Below, piece by piece: positions 6,311-14,590 of a stretch of DNA of 24,804 nt. The stretch's first letter is position 1. Every line of letters begins with the position of its first letter. Source of the DNA: JBBDSH01 sp040905045 (lineage in GTDB: Bacteria > Pseudomonadota > Gammaproteobacteria > Eutrophobiales > Eutrophobiaceae). The stretch covers positions 1 through 24,804 of the forward strand of contig JBBDSH010000069.1 of assembly GCA_040905045.1 (NCBI GenBank). The letters are read 5' to 3'. Both the position numbers and the translations under genes were made by a program. The notes under the pieces were generated by a model that saw only the letters and a list, made by a program, of their open reading frames with translations, was not told where the DNA came from and searched no databases.

Positions 6311-7611
6311 AAAAGATAGCGACGGGCATAACCCTGCTTATCGCCGGAATCCTTGCCGGTATCCTCTTTCAATCGAACACTGGATTCTACGGCGGGACCG
6401 GTATGCGCTCAGAAACAGCCGTAAATGACGGCCCGAAATCAACAGATCGGGAAGCATCGGCAAAAAGCGGCGGGGAGATCCTCTACTGGGTTGCTCCCAT
6501 GGAGCCCGCTTACAGGCGTGATGAGCCGGGCAAGTCCCCCATGGGCATGGACCTGGTGCCGGTCTATGCCGGCGATGAAAGCGAGCCGGGCACGGTAACA
6601 ATCAGCCCGGCAGTGGTGAATAACCTGGGCGTCCGTACCGACGTCGTTGAGCGTGGCAAGTTGGGGCGCATGATCCGGACTGTGGGTTATGTGGATTATG
6701 ATGAAACCCGTATCAGTCATGTGCATACCCGTACGGAAGGCTGGATCGAGGTCCTGAAAGTGCGTGCGGAAGGAGAACGGGTCAGCCGGGGCCAGCACCT
6801 TTTCGATCTCTATTCCCCGGCCATGATCAATGCCCAGGAAGAGTATATACAGGCGCTGGAACGCGGCAGCCAGGGGCTGATCCGGGCGGGCCGGCAAAAA
6901 CTCTCGGCCTTGGGTATATCATCGGGTCAGATTGAGGACATTGAGAAGACCCGCAAGGCCAGGCAGTACATCGGGTTTTACGCGCCGCAGTCGGGAGTGC
7001 TGTCCCGTCTGAATGTGCGTGAGGGCATGTATATCGATCCGGCAACGGAGGTCATGAGCCTGGCCAACCTGGAACGCATCTGGCTGATTGCGGAAGTATT
7101 CGAACGCGAAGCGGATTGGGTCGAAATCGGACAAACAGCCGAGGCGGAGATATCCGCTCTGCCCGGCCGGACATGGGAAGGCGAGGTGGATTATATCTAC
7201 CCTGATCTGGACCCGGTGACACGCACGCTCCGGGTGCGGCTGGGATTCGAGAATCCGGATTATGCGCTCATGCCGAATATGTATGCTCGAGTTCGCATCC
7301 AGGGGGACCCGGGAGAGAACGTTCTGAGTATACCCAGAGAAGCACTGATCCGCGGCGCCGATAACGAACGTGTGATACTGGCCCTGGGTGATGGCCGTTT
7401 TCGTGCCCGCGAGGTGGTGGCCGGTATCGAAAGCGGCGATCGTATCGAGATCCGTAAAGGTTTGCAGGAGGGCGAGCGCATCGTTACCTCGGCCCAGTTT
7501 CTGCTTGATTCCGAGGCCAGCCTCAAGGCCAGCCTGCAGCGCATGGAAGCTCCGGACGACATGAATGGCATGGAAGGTGTGGAGGCCGGCGGGGAGCACG
7601 AGCATGATTGA
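6307..7611 (+). CDS. cusB: RND efflux periplasmic adaptor (CusB-like) with N-terminal metal-binding module
   Basis: A 434-residue membrane-fusion protein linking the inner membrane pump to the outer channel. An N-terminal hydrophobic anchor or signal (about 3-21) is followed by a short heavy-metal-binding module at residues 60-87 (YWVAPMEP... PGKSPMGMDLVPVY). The cysteines of the classical version are replaced, leaving Met side chains, which suits Cu(I) or Ag(I). Then come barrel-sandwich and helical hairpin regions (HVHTRTEGWIEVL, GQHLFDLYSPAMINAQEEY), a beta barrel and a membrane-proximal domain (LSIPREALIRGADNERVILA). E. coli CusB hands Cu(I) to the pump, and the same role is inferred. It overlaps the previous gene by 4 bases and the next by 8. 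The tail ends in Met/Glu/His (EHEHD), possibly another weak metal site. Confidence 0.92.
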   Translation: MKKIATGITLLIAGILAGILFQSNTGFYGGTGMRSETAVNDGPKSTDREASAKSGGEILYWVAPMEPAYRRDEPGKSPMGMDLVPVYAGDESEPGTVTISPAVVNNLGVRTDVVERGKLGRMIRTVGYVDYDETRISHVHTRTEGWIEVLKVRAEGERVSRGQHLFDLYSPAMINAQEEYIQALERGSQGLIRAGRQKLSALGISSGQIEDIEKTRKARQYIGFYAPQSGVLSRLNVREGMYIDPATEVMSLANLERIWLIAEVFEREADWVEIGQTAEAEISALPGRTWEGEVDYIYPDLDPVTRTLRVRLGFENPDYALMPNMYARVRIQGDPGENVLSIPREALIRGADNERVILALGDGRFRAREVVAGIESGDRIEIRKGLQEGERIVTSAQFLLDSEASLKASLQRMEAPDDMNGMEGVEAGGEHEHD

Positions 7612-10600
7612 CGCTCTTATTCAGTGGTCCATACGTAACCGTTTCCTGGTTCTGCTGTTCACGGTATTACTCATCGTGAGCGGGATTTACACCCTCCGTA
7701 ACACACCGGTCGACGCCATCCCGGACCTGTCCGATGTCCAGGTGATCATAAAGACCAATTACCCCGGCCAGGCACCGCAAGTGGTGGAGGATCAGGTAAC
7801 CTATCCGCTGACCACGGCCATGTTGTCGGTACCGTACGCCAAAACGGTGCGCGGTTATTCCTTTTTCGGCGACTCCTACGTCTACGTCATATTCGAAGAG
7901 GGCACGGATCTCTACTGGGCGCGTTCCCGGGTGCTGGAATATCTGAGCCAGATAGCCCCGGACCTGCCCGACGGGGCGCGGCCGCAGTTGGGTCCGGACG
8001 CCACCGGTGTCGGCTGGATTTATGAGTACGCTCTGGTGGATCGCAGCGGCCGTCATGATCTGGCGCAACTGCGTTCCATCCAGGACTGGTTTCTGAAGTA
8101 TGAATTGCAGACCGTGCCCGGCGTAGCCGAGGTGGCCACCGTCGGCGGCATGGTCCGGCAGTACCAGGTCATCGTGGATCCGGATGAATTGCGCGCCTAT
8201 GGTATACCGCTTGCCGAGGTCAGGGGCGCCATCCAACGCGCCAACCAGGAGTCCGGCGCTTCCGTGATCGAAATGGCCGAGGCCGAGTATATGGTCCGGG
8301 CCACCGGTTATATCAGCGAGCGCGAACACCTGGAGAATATCCCGCTGCGTGTGAATGAGAAGGGCACGCCGGTGTTGCTGCAGGACGTGGCCGAGGTACG
8401 GATGGGGCCGCAACTGCGCCGCGGCATTGCCGAGCTCAACGGCGAAGGCGAGGTCGTGGGCGGCATCGTCGTCATGCGCTGGGGCGGCAACGCCCAGCAG
8501 ACCATCGATGCCGTCAAGGCCAGGCTGGATTCGCTGAAGGACAGCCTGCCCGAAGGGGTGGAGATCGTCGAGACCTATGATCGTTCCTCGCTGATCCAGC
8601 GGGCTATTGACACCCTGAAGGAAAAGCTGGTGGAGGAATTCATTGTTGTTGCCCTGATCTGCGCTCTGTTCCTGTTCCATCTTCGATCTTCGCTGGTGAT
8701 TATCATCAGTCTGCCGGTGGGCATTCTGGCGGCTTTCATTGTCATGTACCTGCAGGGTATGAATGCCAACATTATGTCCCTGGGCGGTATCGCCATCGCC
8801 ATCGGCGCCATGGTCGATGCCGCCATCGTCATGATCGAGAACGTGCACAAGCACATGGAACGCACCGAACTGACCAGGGATAACCGCTGGGAGGTGATCG
8901 GCCTGGCGGTACGGGAGGTGGGAGCGCCGCTGTTTTTCTCATTACTGATCATCACCCTCAGTTTCCTGCCGGTGTTTGCACTGGAAGCCCAGGAAGGGCG
9001 GCTATTCAAGCCGCTGGCTTTCACCAAAACCTATGCCATGGCCGCCGCGGCCGGATTATCCGTCACACTGGTGCCGGTACTCATGGGGCTGTTCATTCGC
9101 GGCAGAGTCATGCCGGAGCATAAAAACCCGATAAACCGCCTCCTTATCGGTTTTTACAATCCATTTATTAATTTTGTATTGAGAAGGCCGAAGACAGTGG
9201 TGATTGCCGCTGTGTTTCTGGCAGGCGTGGGGCTGTGGCCGTTTACCAAGCTGGGCTCCGAATTCATGCCGGAACTGAACGAAGGCGATCTCATGTACAT
9301 GCCCACTACCTTGCCGGCCATTTCCATCGGCAAGGCGGCGGAACTGCTGCAGCAGACCAACAAGCTGATTATGTCGGTGCCGGAAGTGAAGAGCGTCATG
9401 GGCAAGATCGGTCGCGCCGAGACGGCCACAGATCCAGCGCCGCTGACCATGATCGAGAGCATCATTCAGTTCAAGCCACGGGAGGAATGGCGTGAGGGCA
9501 TGACCATGGAAAAGATCAAGGCGGAACTGAACCGGGTGGTGCAGTTGCCGGGGGTCACCAATGCCTGGGTCATGCCCATCAAGACCCGTATCGACATGCT
9601 CGCCACCGGTATCAAGACGCCCGTGGGCATCAAGATCGCCGGTCCGGACCTTGCCGTCATCGAGGACATCGGCCGCCGTGTCGAGCAGGTTGTGAAACAG
9701 GTACCCGGCACCATGACCGCCTATTCGGAACGGGTGAGTGGCGGTCGTTATGTCAATATCGATATCGACCGGCGCAAGGCGGCGCGCCTGGGCCTGAATA
9801 TCCATGATGTACAGGAAGTGATCCGCACCGCGGTCGGTGGCATGAACATCACCGAGACCGTGGAAGGGCTGGAACGTTACCCGGTCAACATCCGTTATCC
9901 CCGGCACATGCGCGATTCCGTGGAACAGTTGCGGCTTTTGCCGGTGGTGACGCCGGCCGGCGCCCGCATAGCCCTGGGTGACGTGGCGGATATCGATATT
10001 CAGGACGGGCCGCCCATGATCAAGAGCGAGAATGCCCGCCTTAACGGCTGGATATTCGTCGACGTCCAGGGCCGGGACCTGGGCAGTTATGTCAAGGAGG
10101 CCAGACAGACGATCTCGGAACAGGTCGATCTGCCGCCCGGTTATTCCCTCAACTGGTCAGGCCAGTATGAGTACATGGTGCGGGCCAAGGAACGGCTGGC
10201 CGTGGTCGTGCCCGTTACACTGGTCATCATTCTACTGCTGCTGTATCTGAATTTCCGGCGGATCAGTGACGTCCTGATCATCGTCATAACATTGCCGTTT
10301 GCCCTGGCGGGCGGTGCCTGGCTGTTATATCTGATGGGTTATAACCTGTCCGTGGCCGTTGGCGTGGGTTTTATTGCCTTGGCCGGCGTTGCTGTCGAGA
10401 TCGGCGTGGTCATGCTGGTGTACCTGAACCAGGCCCATGGAAAGTATTTGAAAAGCAGCGGAAAAGCCGGCGAGTTAATGACTTTGACCGATCTGAGGGG
10501 TACTCTCAAGGAAGGCGCGCTGTTGCGTGTGCGGCCTATCATCATGACGGCAACGGCCATTATCGCGGGATTGCTGCCCATCATGCTCGGCGGCGGGACA

Positions 10601-10738
10601 GGATCGGAAGTAATGCGCCGCATTGCCGCGCCCATGGTCGGCGGCATGGTCAGCACCACTATTCTGACCCTGCTTGTCATTCCCGCCGTGTATCTGTTGT
10701 GGCACGGCAGGCATTGTGCGCGTGATACAGACAAATAA
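7604..10738 (+). CDS. cusA: CusA-like heavy-metal RND efflux transporter
   Basis: A 1044-residue inner membrane proton-driven pump of the HME-RND group. The N-terminus MIDALIQWSIRNRFLVLL, the PDLSDVQVII region, the TM4 motif GAMVDAAIVMIEN (with the proton-relay Asp), RIDMLATGIKTPVGIKI in the porter domain and the TM10 motif GVAVEIGVVML (with the relay Glu) are all family signatures. The set indicates monovalent Cu(I)/Ag(I) export more than Zn/Co/Cd. The position of E. coli CusA Lys984 (RVRPKAMT) is Ile979 here (RVRPIIMT). I chose ATG 7604, which overlaps the cusB stop by 8 bases and gives the usual N-terminus; an in-frame ATG at 7565 would add 13 residues inside cusB. About twelve transmembrane helices and two large periplasmic loops are apparent. 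Confidence 0.94.
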   Translation: MIDALIQWSIRNRFLVLLFTVLLIVSGIYTLRNTPVDAIPDLSDVQVIIKTNYPGQAPQVVEDQVTYPLTTAMLSVPYAKTVRGYSFFGDSYVYVIFEEGTDLYWARSRVLEYLSQIAPDLPDGARPQLGPDATGVGWIYEYALVDRSGRHDLAQLRSIQDWFLKYELQTVPGVAEVATVGGMVRQYQVIVDPDELRAYGIPLAEVRGAIQRANQESGASVIEMAEAEYMVRATGYISEREHLENIPLRVNEKGTPVLLQDVAEVRMGPQLRRGIAELNGEGEVVGGIVVMRWGGNAQQTIDAVKARLDSLKDSLPEGVEIVETYDRSSLIQRAIDTLKEKLVEEFIVVALICALFLFHLRSSLVIIISLPVGILAAFIVMYLQGMNANIMSLGGIAIAIGAMVDAAIVMIENVHKHMERTELTRDNRWEVIGLAVREVGAPLFFSLLIITLSFLPVFALEAQEGRLFKPLAFTKTYAMAAAAGLSVTLVPVLMGLFIRGRVMPEHKNPINRLLIGFYNPFINFVLRRPKTVVIAAVFLAGVGLWPFTKLGSEFMPELNEGDLMYMPTTLPAISIGKAAELLQQTNKLIMSVPEVKSVMGKIGRAETATDPAPLTMIESIIQFKPREEWREGMTMEKIKAELNRVVQLPGVTNAWVMPIKTRIDMLATGIKTPVGIKIAGPDLAVIEDIGRRVEQVVKQVPGTMTAYSERVSGGRYVNIDIDRRKAARLGLNIHDVQEVIRTAVGGMNITETVEGLERYPVNIRYPRHMRDSVEQLRLLPVVTPAGARIALGDVADIDIQDGPPMIKSENARLNGWIFVDVQGRDLGSYVKEARQTISEQVDLPPGYSLNWSGQYEYMVRAKERLAVVVPVTLVIILLLLYLNFRRISDVLIIVITLPFALAGGAWLLYLMGYNLSVAVGVGFIALAGVAVEIGVVMLVYLNQAHGKYLKSSGKAGELMTLTDLRGTLKEGALLRVRPIIMTATAIIAGLLPIMLGGGTGSEVMRRIAAPMVGGMVSTTILTLLVIPAVYLLWHGRHCARDTDK

Positions 10739-10840
10739 ACGACTATTCGAGGAACTGATTTTTGCATTCACATTCGCCATGTACCGGGCAGGGGTATAGG
10801 AATATTTCACCTGGAAAAAGTCTGTTACAACACGAGTGTG

Positions 10841-10846
10841 AGGGAG
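10841..10846 (+). promoter_or_regulatory. Ribosome binding site deciding the copA start
   Basis: AGGGAG lies six bases before ATG 10853. It overlaps nothing that would allow it to serve the in-frame GTG at 10838, so it selects the shorter protein start. Confidence 0.7.
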
Positions 10847-10852
10847 ATATGT

Positions 10853-13138
10853 ATGAGCGATGAACATCACTGCCATTCACCGAATACTGTAAGCGGGCAG
10901 GGCGATGCGGCCGGCACAGGCGATTATATCTGCCCCATGTGCCCCGGCGTTAGACAGGGGGCGCCGGGCAGCTGTCCCAAATGCGGTATGGCTCTGGAGC
11001 GGGAAACACCCGCGCAGCTGGCTACGAAGACCCGGTACACCTGCCCCATGCACCCGGAGATCATTCGCGATGAGCCGGGTGACTGCCCCATTTGCGGTAT
11101 GGCACTGGAACCGCGTACGGTGGCGGTGGAAGAGGACGATTCCGAACTCCGTGACATGAGCCGGCGTTTCTGGATCAGCCTGGTGCTGGCCCTGCCTGTA
11201 TTGATCCTGGCCATGGGGGCGGATCTGTGGCCGTCGCTGAATGATCTGATCCGGCCGAGCCGGCGTCAGTGGCTGGAATTCGCCCTGGCCACGCCGGTGG
11301 TATTGTGGGGTGGCTGGCCGTTTTTCGTGCGTGGCTGGCGTTCGCTGGTAACGCGCCATCTCAACATGTTCACGCTCATCGGCCTGGGCGTAGGCGTGGC
11401 CTGGCTGTACAGTCTGGTAGCCATTCTGCTGCCCGATGTCTTTCCTGACTCGGTCAAGACCCATGCCGGGCTGGTGCCGGTGTACTTCGAGGCGGCGGCG
11501 GTGATCACCACCCTGGTGTTGCTGGGGCAGGTGCTGGAGATCCGGGCCCGCAGCCGTACCAACGCGGCCATAAAAATGCTGTTGGGGCTGGCGCCGAAGA
11601 CGGCGCGCATTTTGCGCGAGGACGGTTCGGAAGACGATATAGCGCTGGAACATGTGCAGATCGGCGACAAGTTGCGCGTGCGTCCCGGCGAAAAGATCCC
11701 GGTGGACGGCGTGGTCGTGGAAGGCAGCAGCGCCGTGGACGAATCCATGGTCACGGGCGAGCCTGTGCCGGTGACCAAGCGTAGCGGCGACAAGCTCATC
11801 GGTGCCACCATCAACAGCACCGGCGGCCTGGTCATGCGGGCCGAGCGTGTCGGCAGTGGCACGTTGCTGTCGCAAATCGTACAGATGGTGGCCGAGGCCC
11901 AGCGCAGTCGCGCCCCGATACAGAAGCTGGTAGATATTGTGGCGGCGTACTTCGTTCCGGCCGTTGTCGCCATAGCTGTCGTTACCTTTGTTGTATGGGG
12001 GCTGTGGGGCCCGGAACCGCGCCTGGCCCATGCCCTGGTCAACGCCGTGGCAGTGTTGATTATCGCCTGCCCGTGTGCTCTGGGCCTGGCCACGCCCATG
12101 TCCATCATGGTGGGCACCGGCCTTGGCGCCAGTAACGGCGTGCTGATCAAAAACGCCGAGGCGCTGGAGGTGATGGAACGCATTGACACCATTGTCGTCG
12201 ACAAGACCGGGACTTTGACCGAGGGCCGACCGCGTCTGCAGAAGGTGATCAGTACCGGTGAATTCGATGAGGATACGGTGCTGCGTCTTGGCGCCAGCCT
12301 GGAACGTTCCAGCGAACATCCCCTGGGCACGGCCATTGTCGACGGCGCCGAAGAGCGCACTCTCGAATTGCAGACCGTCACTGATTTTGGTTCCGTGACC
12401 GGCAAGGGCGTCACCGGCAATGTCGACGGCCGACAGGTGGCCATCGGCAATCTGAAGCTGCTGGAGGCGTTCCATATTGACGCCGGCGAACTCGGGGAGA
12501 TGGCCGAATCATTACGCGCCGAGGGCCAGACGGTCATGTTTGTAGCTGTGGACGGCAAAGCCGCCGGCATCATCAGCGTTGCCGATCCCATCAAGACCAC
12601 CACGGGCGAGGCCATCGATACCCTGCACGCCGAGGGTGTGCGCATCGTCATGCTCACCGGCGACAGCAAGACCACGGCCGAGGCCGTGGCGAAAAAGCTG
12701 CATATCGATGATGTCTTTGCCGAGGTCCTGCCCGAGCAGAAAGTGGAGGTGGTGAAACAGTTGCAGGGCGAGGGGTTGAGTGTGGGCATGGCCGGCGACG
12801 GCATCAATGATGCCCCGGCCCTGGCTCAGGCACAGGTGGGGATCGCCATGGGGACCGGAACGGACGTGGCCATGGAAAGCGCCGGCGTGACCCTGGTCAA
12901 GGGCGATCTGCGCGGCATCGCCCGAGCCCGGCGCCTGAGCCGCCTGACCATGCGCAATATCCGTCAGAACCTGTTCTTTGCCTTCGTTTATAACTCGCTC
13001 GGCGTGCCCGTAGCCGCCGGCGTGCTGTATCCGTTCTTCGGCCTGCTGCTCTCGCCCATGATCGCGGCGGCGGCCATGACCTTCAGTTCCCTGTCGGTGG
13101 TCGGCAATGCCTTGCGACTGCGTCGGGCAAGGCTTTAG
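10853..13138 (+). CDS. copA: Cu(I)-type P1B ATPase (CopA-like) with two N-terminal heavy-metal-binding modules
   Basis: A 761-residue ATP-driven exporter moving Cu(I) (or Ag(I)) out of the cytoplasm. A short His/Cys start (HHCH) is followed by two metal-binding modules at 25-48 (YICPMCPG...CPKCGMAL) and 62-85 (YTCPMHPE...CPICGMAL); there is no CXXC ferredoxin-like HMA domain. Core motifs are TGE (301-303), transmembrane CPC (406-408), phosphorylated D450 in DKTGTLTEG, HP (489-490) and GDGINDAP (648-655). The later helices carry YN (713-714) and MTFSS (742-746), the residues that define Cu(I)-type P1B-1 pumps. ATG 10853 has AGGGAG six bases before it; the GTG at 10838 is less likely. It follows cusA by 114 bases and may have its own promoter. 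Confidence 0.95.
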   Translation: MSDEHHCHSPNTVSGQGDAAGTGDYICPMCPGVRQGAPGSCPKCGMALERETPAQLATKTRYTCPMHPEIIRDEPGDCPICGMALEPRTVAVEEDDSELRDMSRRFWISLVLALPVLILAMGADLWPSLNDLIRPSRRQWLEFALATPVVLWGGWPFFVRGWRSLVTRHLNMFTLIGLGVGVAWLYSLVAILLPDVFPDSVKTHAGLVPVYFEAAAVITTLVLLGQVLEIRARSRTNAAIKMLLGLAPKTARILREDGSEDDIALEHVQIGDKLRVRPGEKIPVDGVVVEGSSAVDESMVTGEPVPVTKRSGDKLIGATINSTGGLVMRAERVGSGTLLSQIVQMVAEAQRSRAPIQKLVDIVAAYFVPAVVAIAVVTFVVWGLWGPEPRLAHALVNAVAVLIIACPCALGLATPMSIMVGTGLGASNGVLIKNAEALEVMERIDTIVVDKTGTLTEGRPRLQKVISTGEFDEDTVLRLGASLERSSEHPLGTAIVDGAEERTLELQTVTDFGSVTGKGVTGNVDGRQVAIGNLKLLEAFHIDAGELGEMAESLRAEGQTVMFVAVDGKAAGIISVADPIKTTTGEAIDTLHAEGVRIVMLTGDSKTTAEAVAKKLHIDDVFAEVLPEQKVEVVKQLQGEGLSVGMAGDGINDAPALAQAQVGIAMGTGTDVAMESAGVTLVKGDLRGIARARRLSRLTMRNIRQNLFFAFVYNSLGVPVAAGVLYPFFGLLLSPMIAAAAMTFSSLSVVGNALRLRRARL

Positions 13139-13183
13139 GCAAATTATTCAGCGCATGGCGATAGAACATTTCGATGATCGAGC

Positions 13184-14518
13184 ATGGATAACACCGAAGA
13201 CAGAACACCGAAATACCGCAAAGACAGCCTGACACTGGCCGGGGCGGTGTCCCTGGGCACGGGCGTCATGATCGGCGCCGGCATCTTCGCTCTGACCGGC
13301 CAGATGGCCGAGATTACCGGCGCCTTGTTCCCCCTGGCGTTTCTGGCGGCGGCGGTGATCGTCGCCTTCAGCGCCTATTCCTACATCAAGATGTCCAATG
13401 CCTGGCCCTCGGCCGGCGGCATCGCCATGTACCTGGAAAAGGCTTATGGCAGGACTTTCCCGACCGCGTTCAACGCCCTGCTCATGTATTTTTCCATGGT
13501 TATCGCGCAGAGTTTTCTGGCGCGTACTTTCGGCGCCTACACCCTGCAGCTGTTCGATATCGATGATACCAGCGTCCTGGTTCCGATCCTGGGCGTGAGC
13601 CTGTTGCTGACGGCGTTTCTCATCAATCTCTCCGGCAATCGGCTCATCGAGGGCGTCGCCTCGTCCATGGCGGTGATCAAGATCGGCGGCATTATCCTGT
13701 TCGGGCTGGTCGGAGTGATGGCGGCGGGGGGCGACGGCCTGCGGGTGTCGACGGTGGCCGCGGAGGGCACACTGAGCGGCTTCCTGGCCGCGACCGCTCT
13801 GGGCATCCTCGCCTTCAAGGGCTTTACCACCATTACCAACAGCGGCTCGGAACTCAAGGATCCCCATAAAAACGTCGGCCGCGCCATCACCATCTCCATT
13901 CTGCTGTGCGTGGTCATCTATGGCTTGGTGGGTTTTGCCGTGGCCAGCAATCTGTCACTGGATGAGATCATACGCACGCGCAATTATTCCCTGGCCGCCG
14001 CGGCGCGGCCGGTGGCCGGTGATTACGGGCTCTGGTTCACGGTCATCCTGGCGATCATCGCCACCGCCGGCGGTATCATCGCCAGTATTTTCGCCGTCTC
14101 CAGAATGCTGGCCATGCTCACTGAAATGAAACTCGTGCCGCACAGTCATTTCGGCATGCCCGGCAGCATTCAGAAACACACCCTGGTCTACACGGTGGTA
14201 CTGGGTCTGGTGTTGACGGCGTTCTTCGACCTGACCCGCATTGCGGCGCTCGGGATTATTTTTTATCTGGTCATGGATATGGCCGTTCACTGGGGTATTC
14301 TTCGCTATCTCAGAAGTGAAATCGGTGCCCGTGGCGCCGTATTGATAACGGCGATTGTCATGGATCTGCTGGTGCTCGGCGGTTTTCTCTGGGTCAAGAT
14401 AATCTCCGATCCACTGGTCGTGGTTGTGGCGATCACAGCCATGCTGACGATTGCAGGGGCGGAAACCCTCTTCCTCCGGAACACTGATCTGACGGAAGCA
14501 ACTGATCGGATACGGTAA
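13184..14518 (+). CDS. APC-superfamily amino acid permease
   Basis: A 444-residue inner membrane transporter with about twelve hydrophobic segments. The first helix motif LGTGVMIGAGIFALTGQ is the classic substrate-binding segment of APC amino acid/polyamine/organocation permeases, and WPSAGGIAMYLEKAYG, GFTTITNSGSELKDPHKNVGRAI and SRMLAMLTEMKLVP follow in the family order. The substrate cannot be read from sequence. It starts 45 bases after copA with no strong ribosome binding site, so cotranscription with the copper genes is possible, but no functional link is known. Uptake or exchange of a metal-chelating amino acid is only a guess. A promoter-like stretch after it suggests that the following genes form a separate unit. 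Confidence 0.88.
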   Translation: MDNTEDRTPKYRKDSLTLAGAVSLGTGVMIGAGIFALTGQMAEITGALFPLAFLAAAVIVAFSAYSYIKMSNAWPSAGGIAMYLEKAYGRTFPTAFNALLMYFSMVIAQSFLARTFGAYTLQLFDIDDTSVLVPILGVSLLLTAFLINLSGNRLIEGVASSMAVIKIGGIILFGLVGVMAAGGDGLRVSTVAAEGTLSGFLAATALGILAFKGFTTITNSGSELKDPHKNVGRAITISILLCVVIYGLVGFAVASNLSLDEIIRTRNYSLAAAARPVAGDYGLWFTVILAIIATAGGIIASIFAVSRMLAMLTEMKLVPHSHFGMPGSIQKHTLVYTVVLGLVLTAFFDLTRIAALGIIFYLVMDMAVHWGILRYLRSEIGARGAVLITAIVMDLLVLGGFLWVKIISDPLVVVVAITAMLTIAGAETLFLRNTDLTEATDRIR

Positions 14519-14521
14519 AAT

Positions 14522-14550
14522 TTGATGTGGTAAAACAGGATTACGGTAAT
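14522..14550 (+). promoter_or_regulatory. Candidate promoter for the AMP phosphorylase operon
   Basis: TTGATG (14522-14527) and GGTAAT (14545-14550) are 17 bases apart, each matching consensus at four of six positions. The stretch lies in the 72-base gap between the permease and the phosphorylase genes, and the region is AT-rich compared with its surroundings. The start would be near 14557. No operator is evident. Confidence 0.35.
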
Positions 14551-14590
14551 AACAAATGAATTTAATTCAGAAACATTCCGGAATGGCTTG

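Noticed and set aside
7667..8854. A 395-residue open frame on the minus strand opposite cusA
   Set aside because: Its translation is rich in His, Asp and Gly with no domain, and it lies wholly opposite conserved CusA sequence. Codon bias leaves few stops on that strand.
10739..10852. CueR-type operator or separate promoter before copA
   Set aside because: TACC...GGTA at 10782-10796 is a weak dyad and no -35/-10 pair with the long MerR-type spacer could be placed. A promoter here is possible but not supported.
10877..12807. Two long minus-strand open frames (532 and 513 codons) opposite copA
   Set aside because: They overlap each other and the well-conserved P-type ATPase, and their translations are His/Gln/Arg- or Ser/Thr/Met-rich without motifs. 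They are mirror frames of copA.
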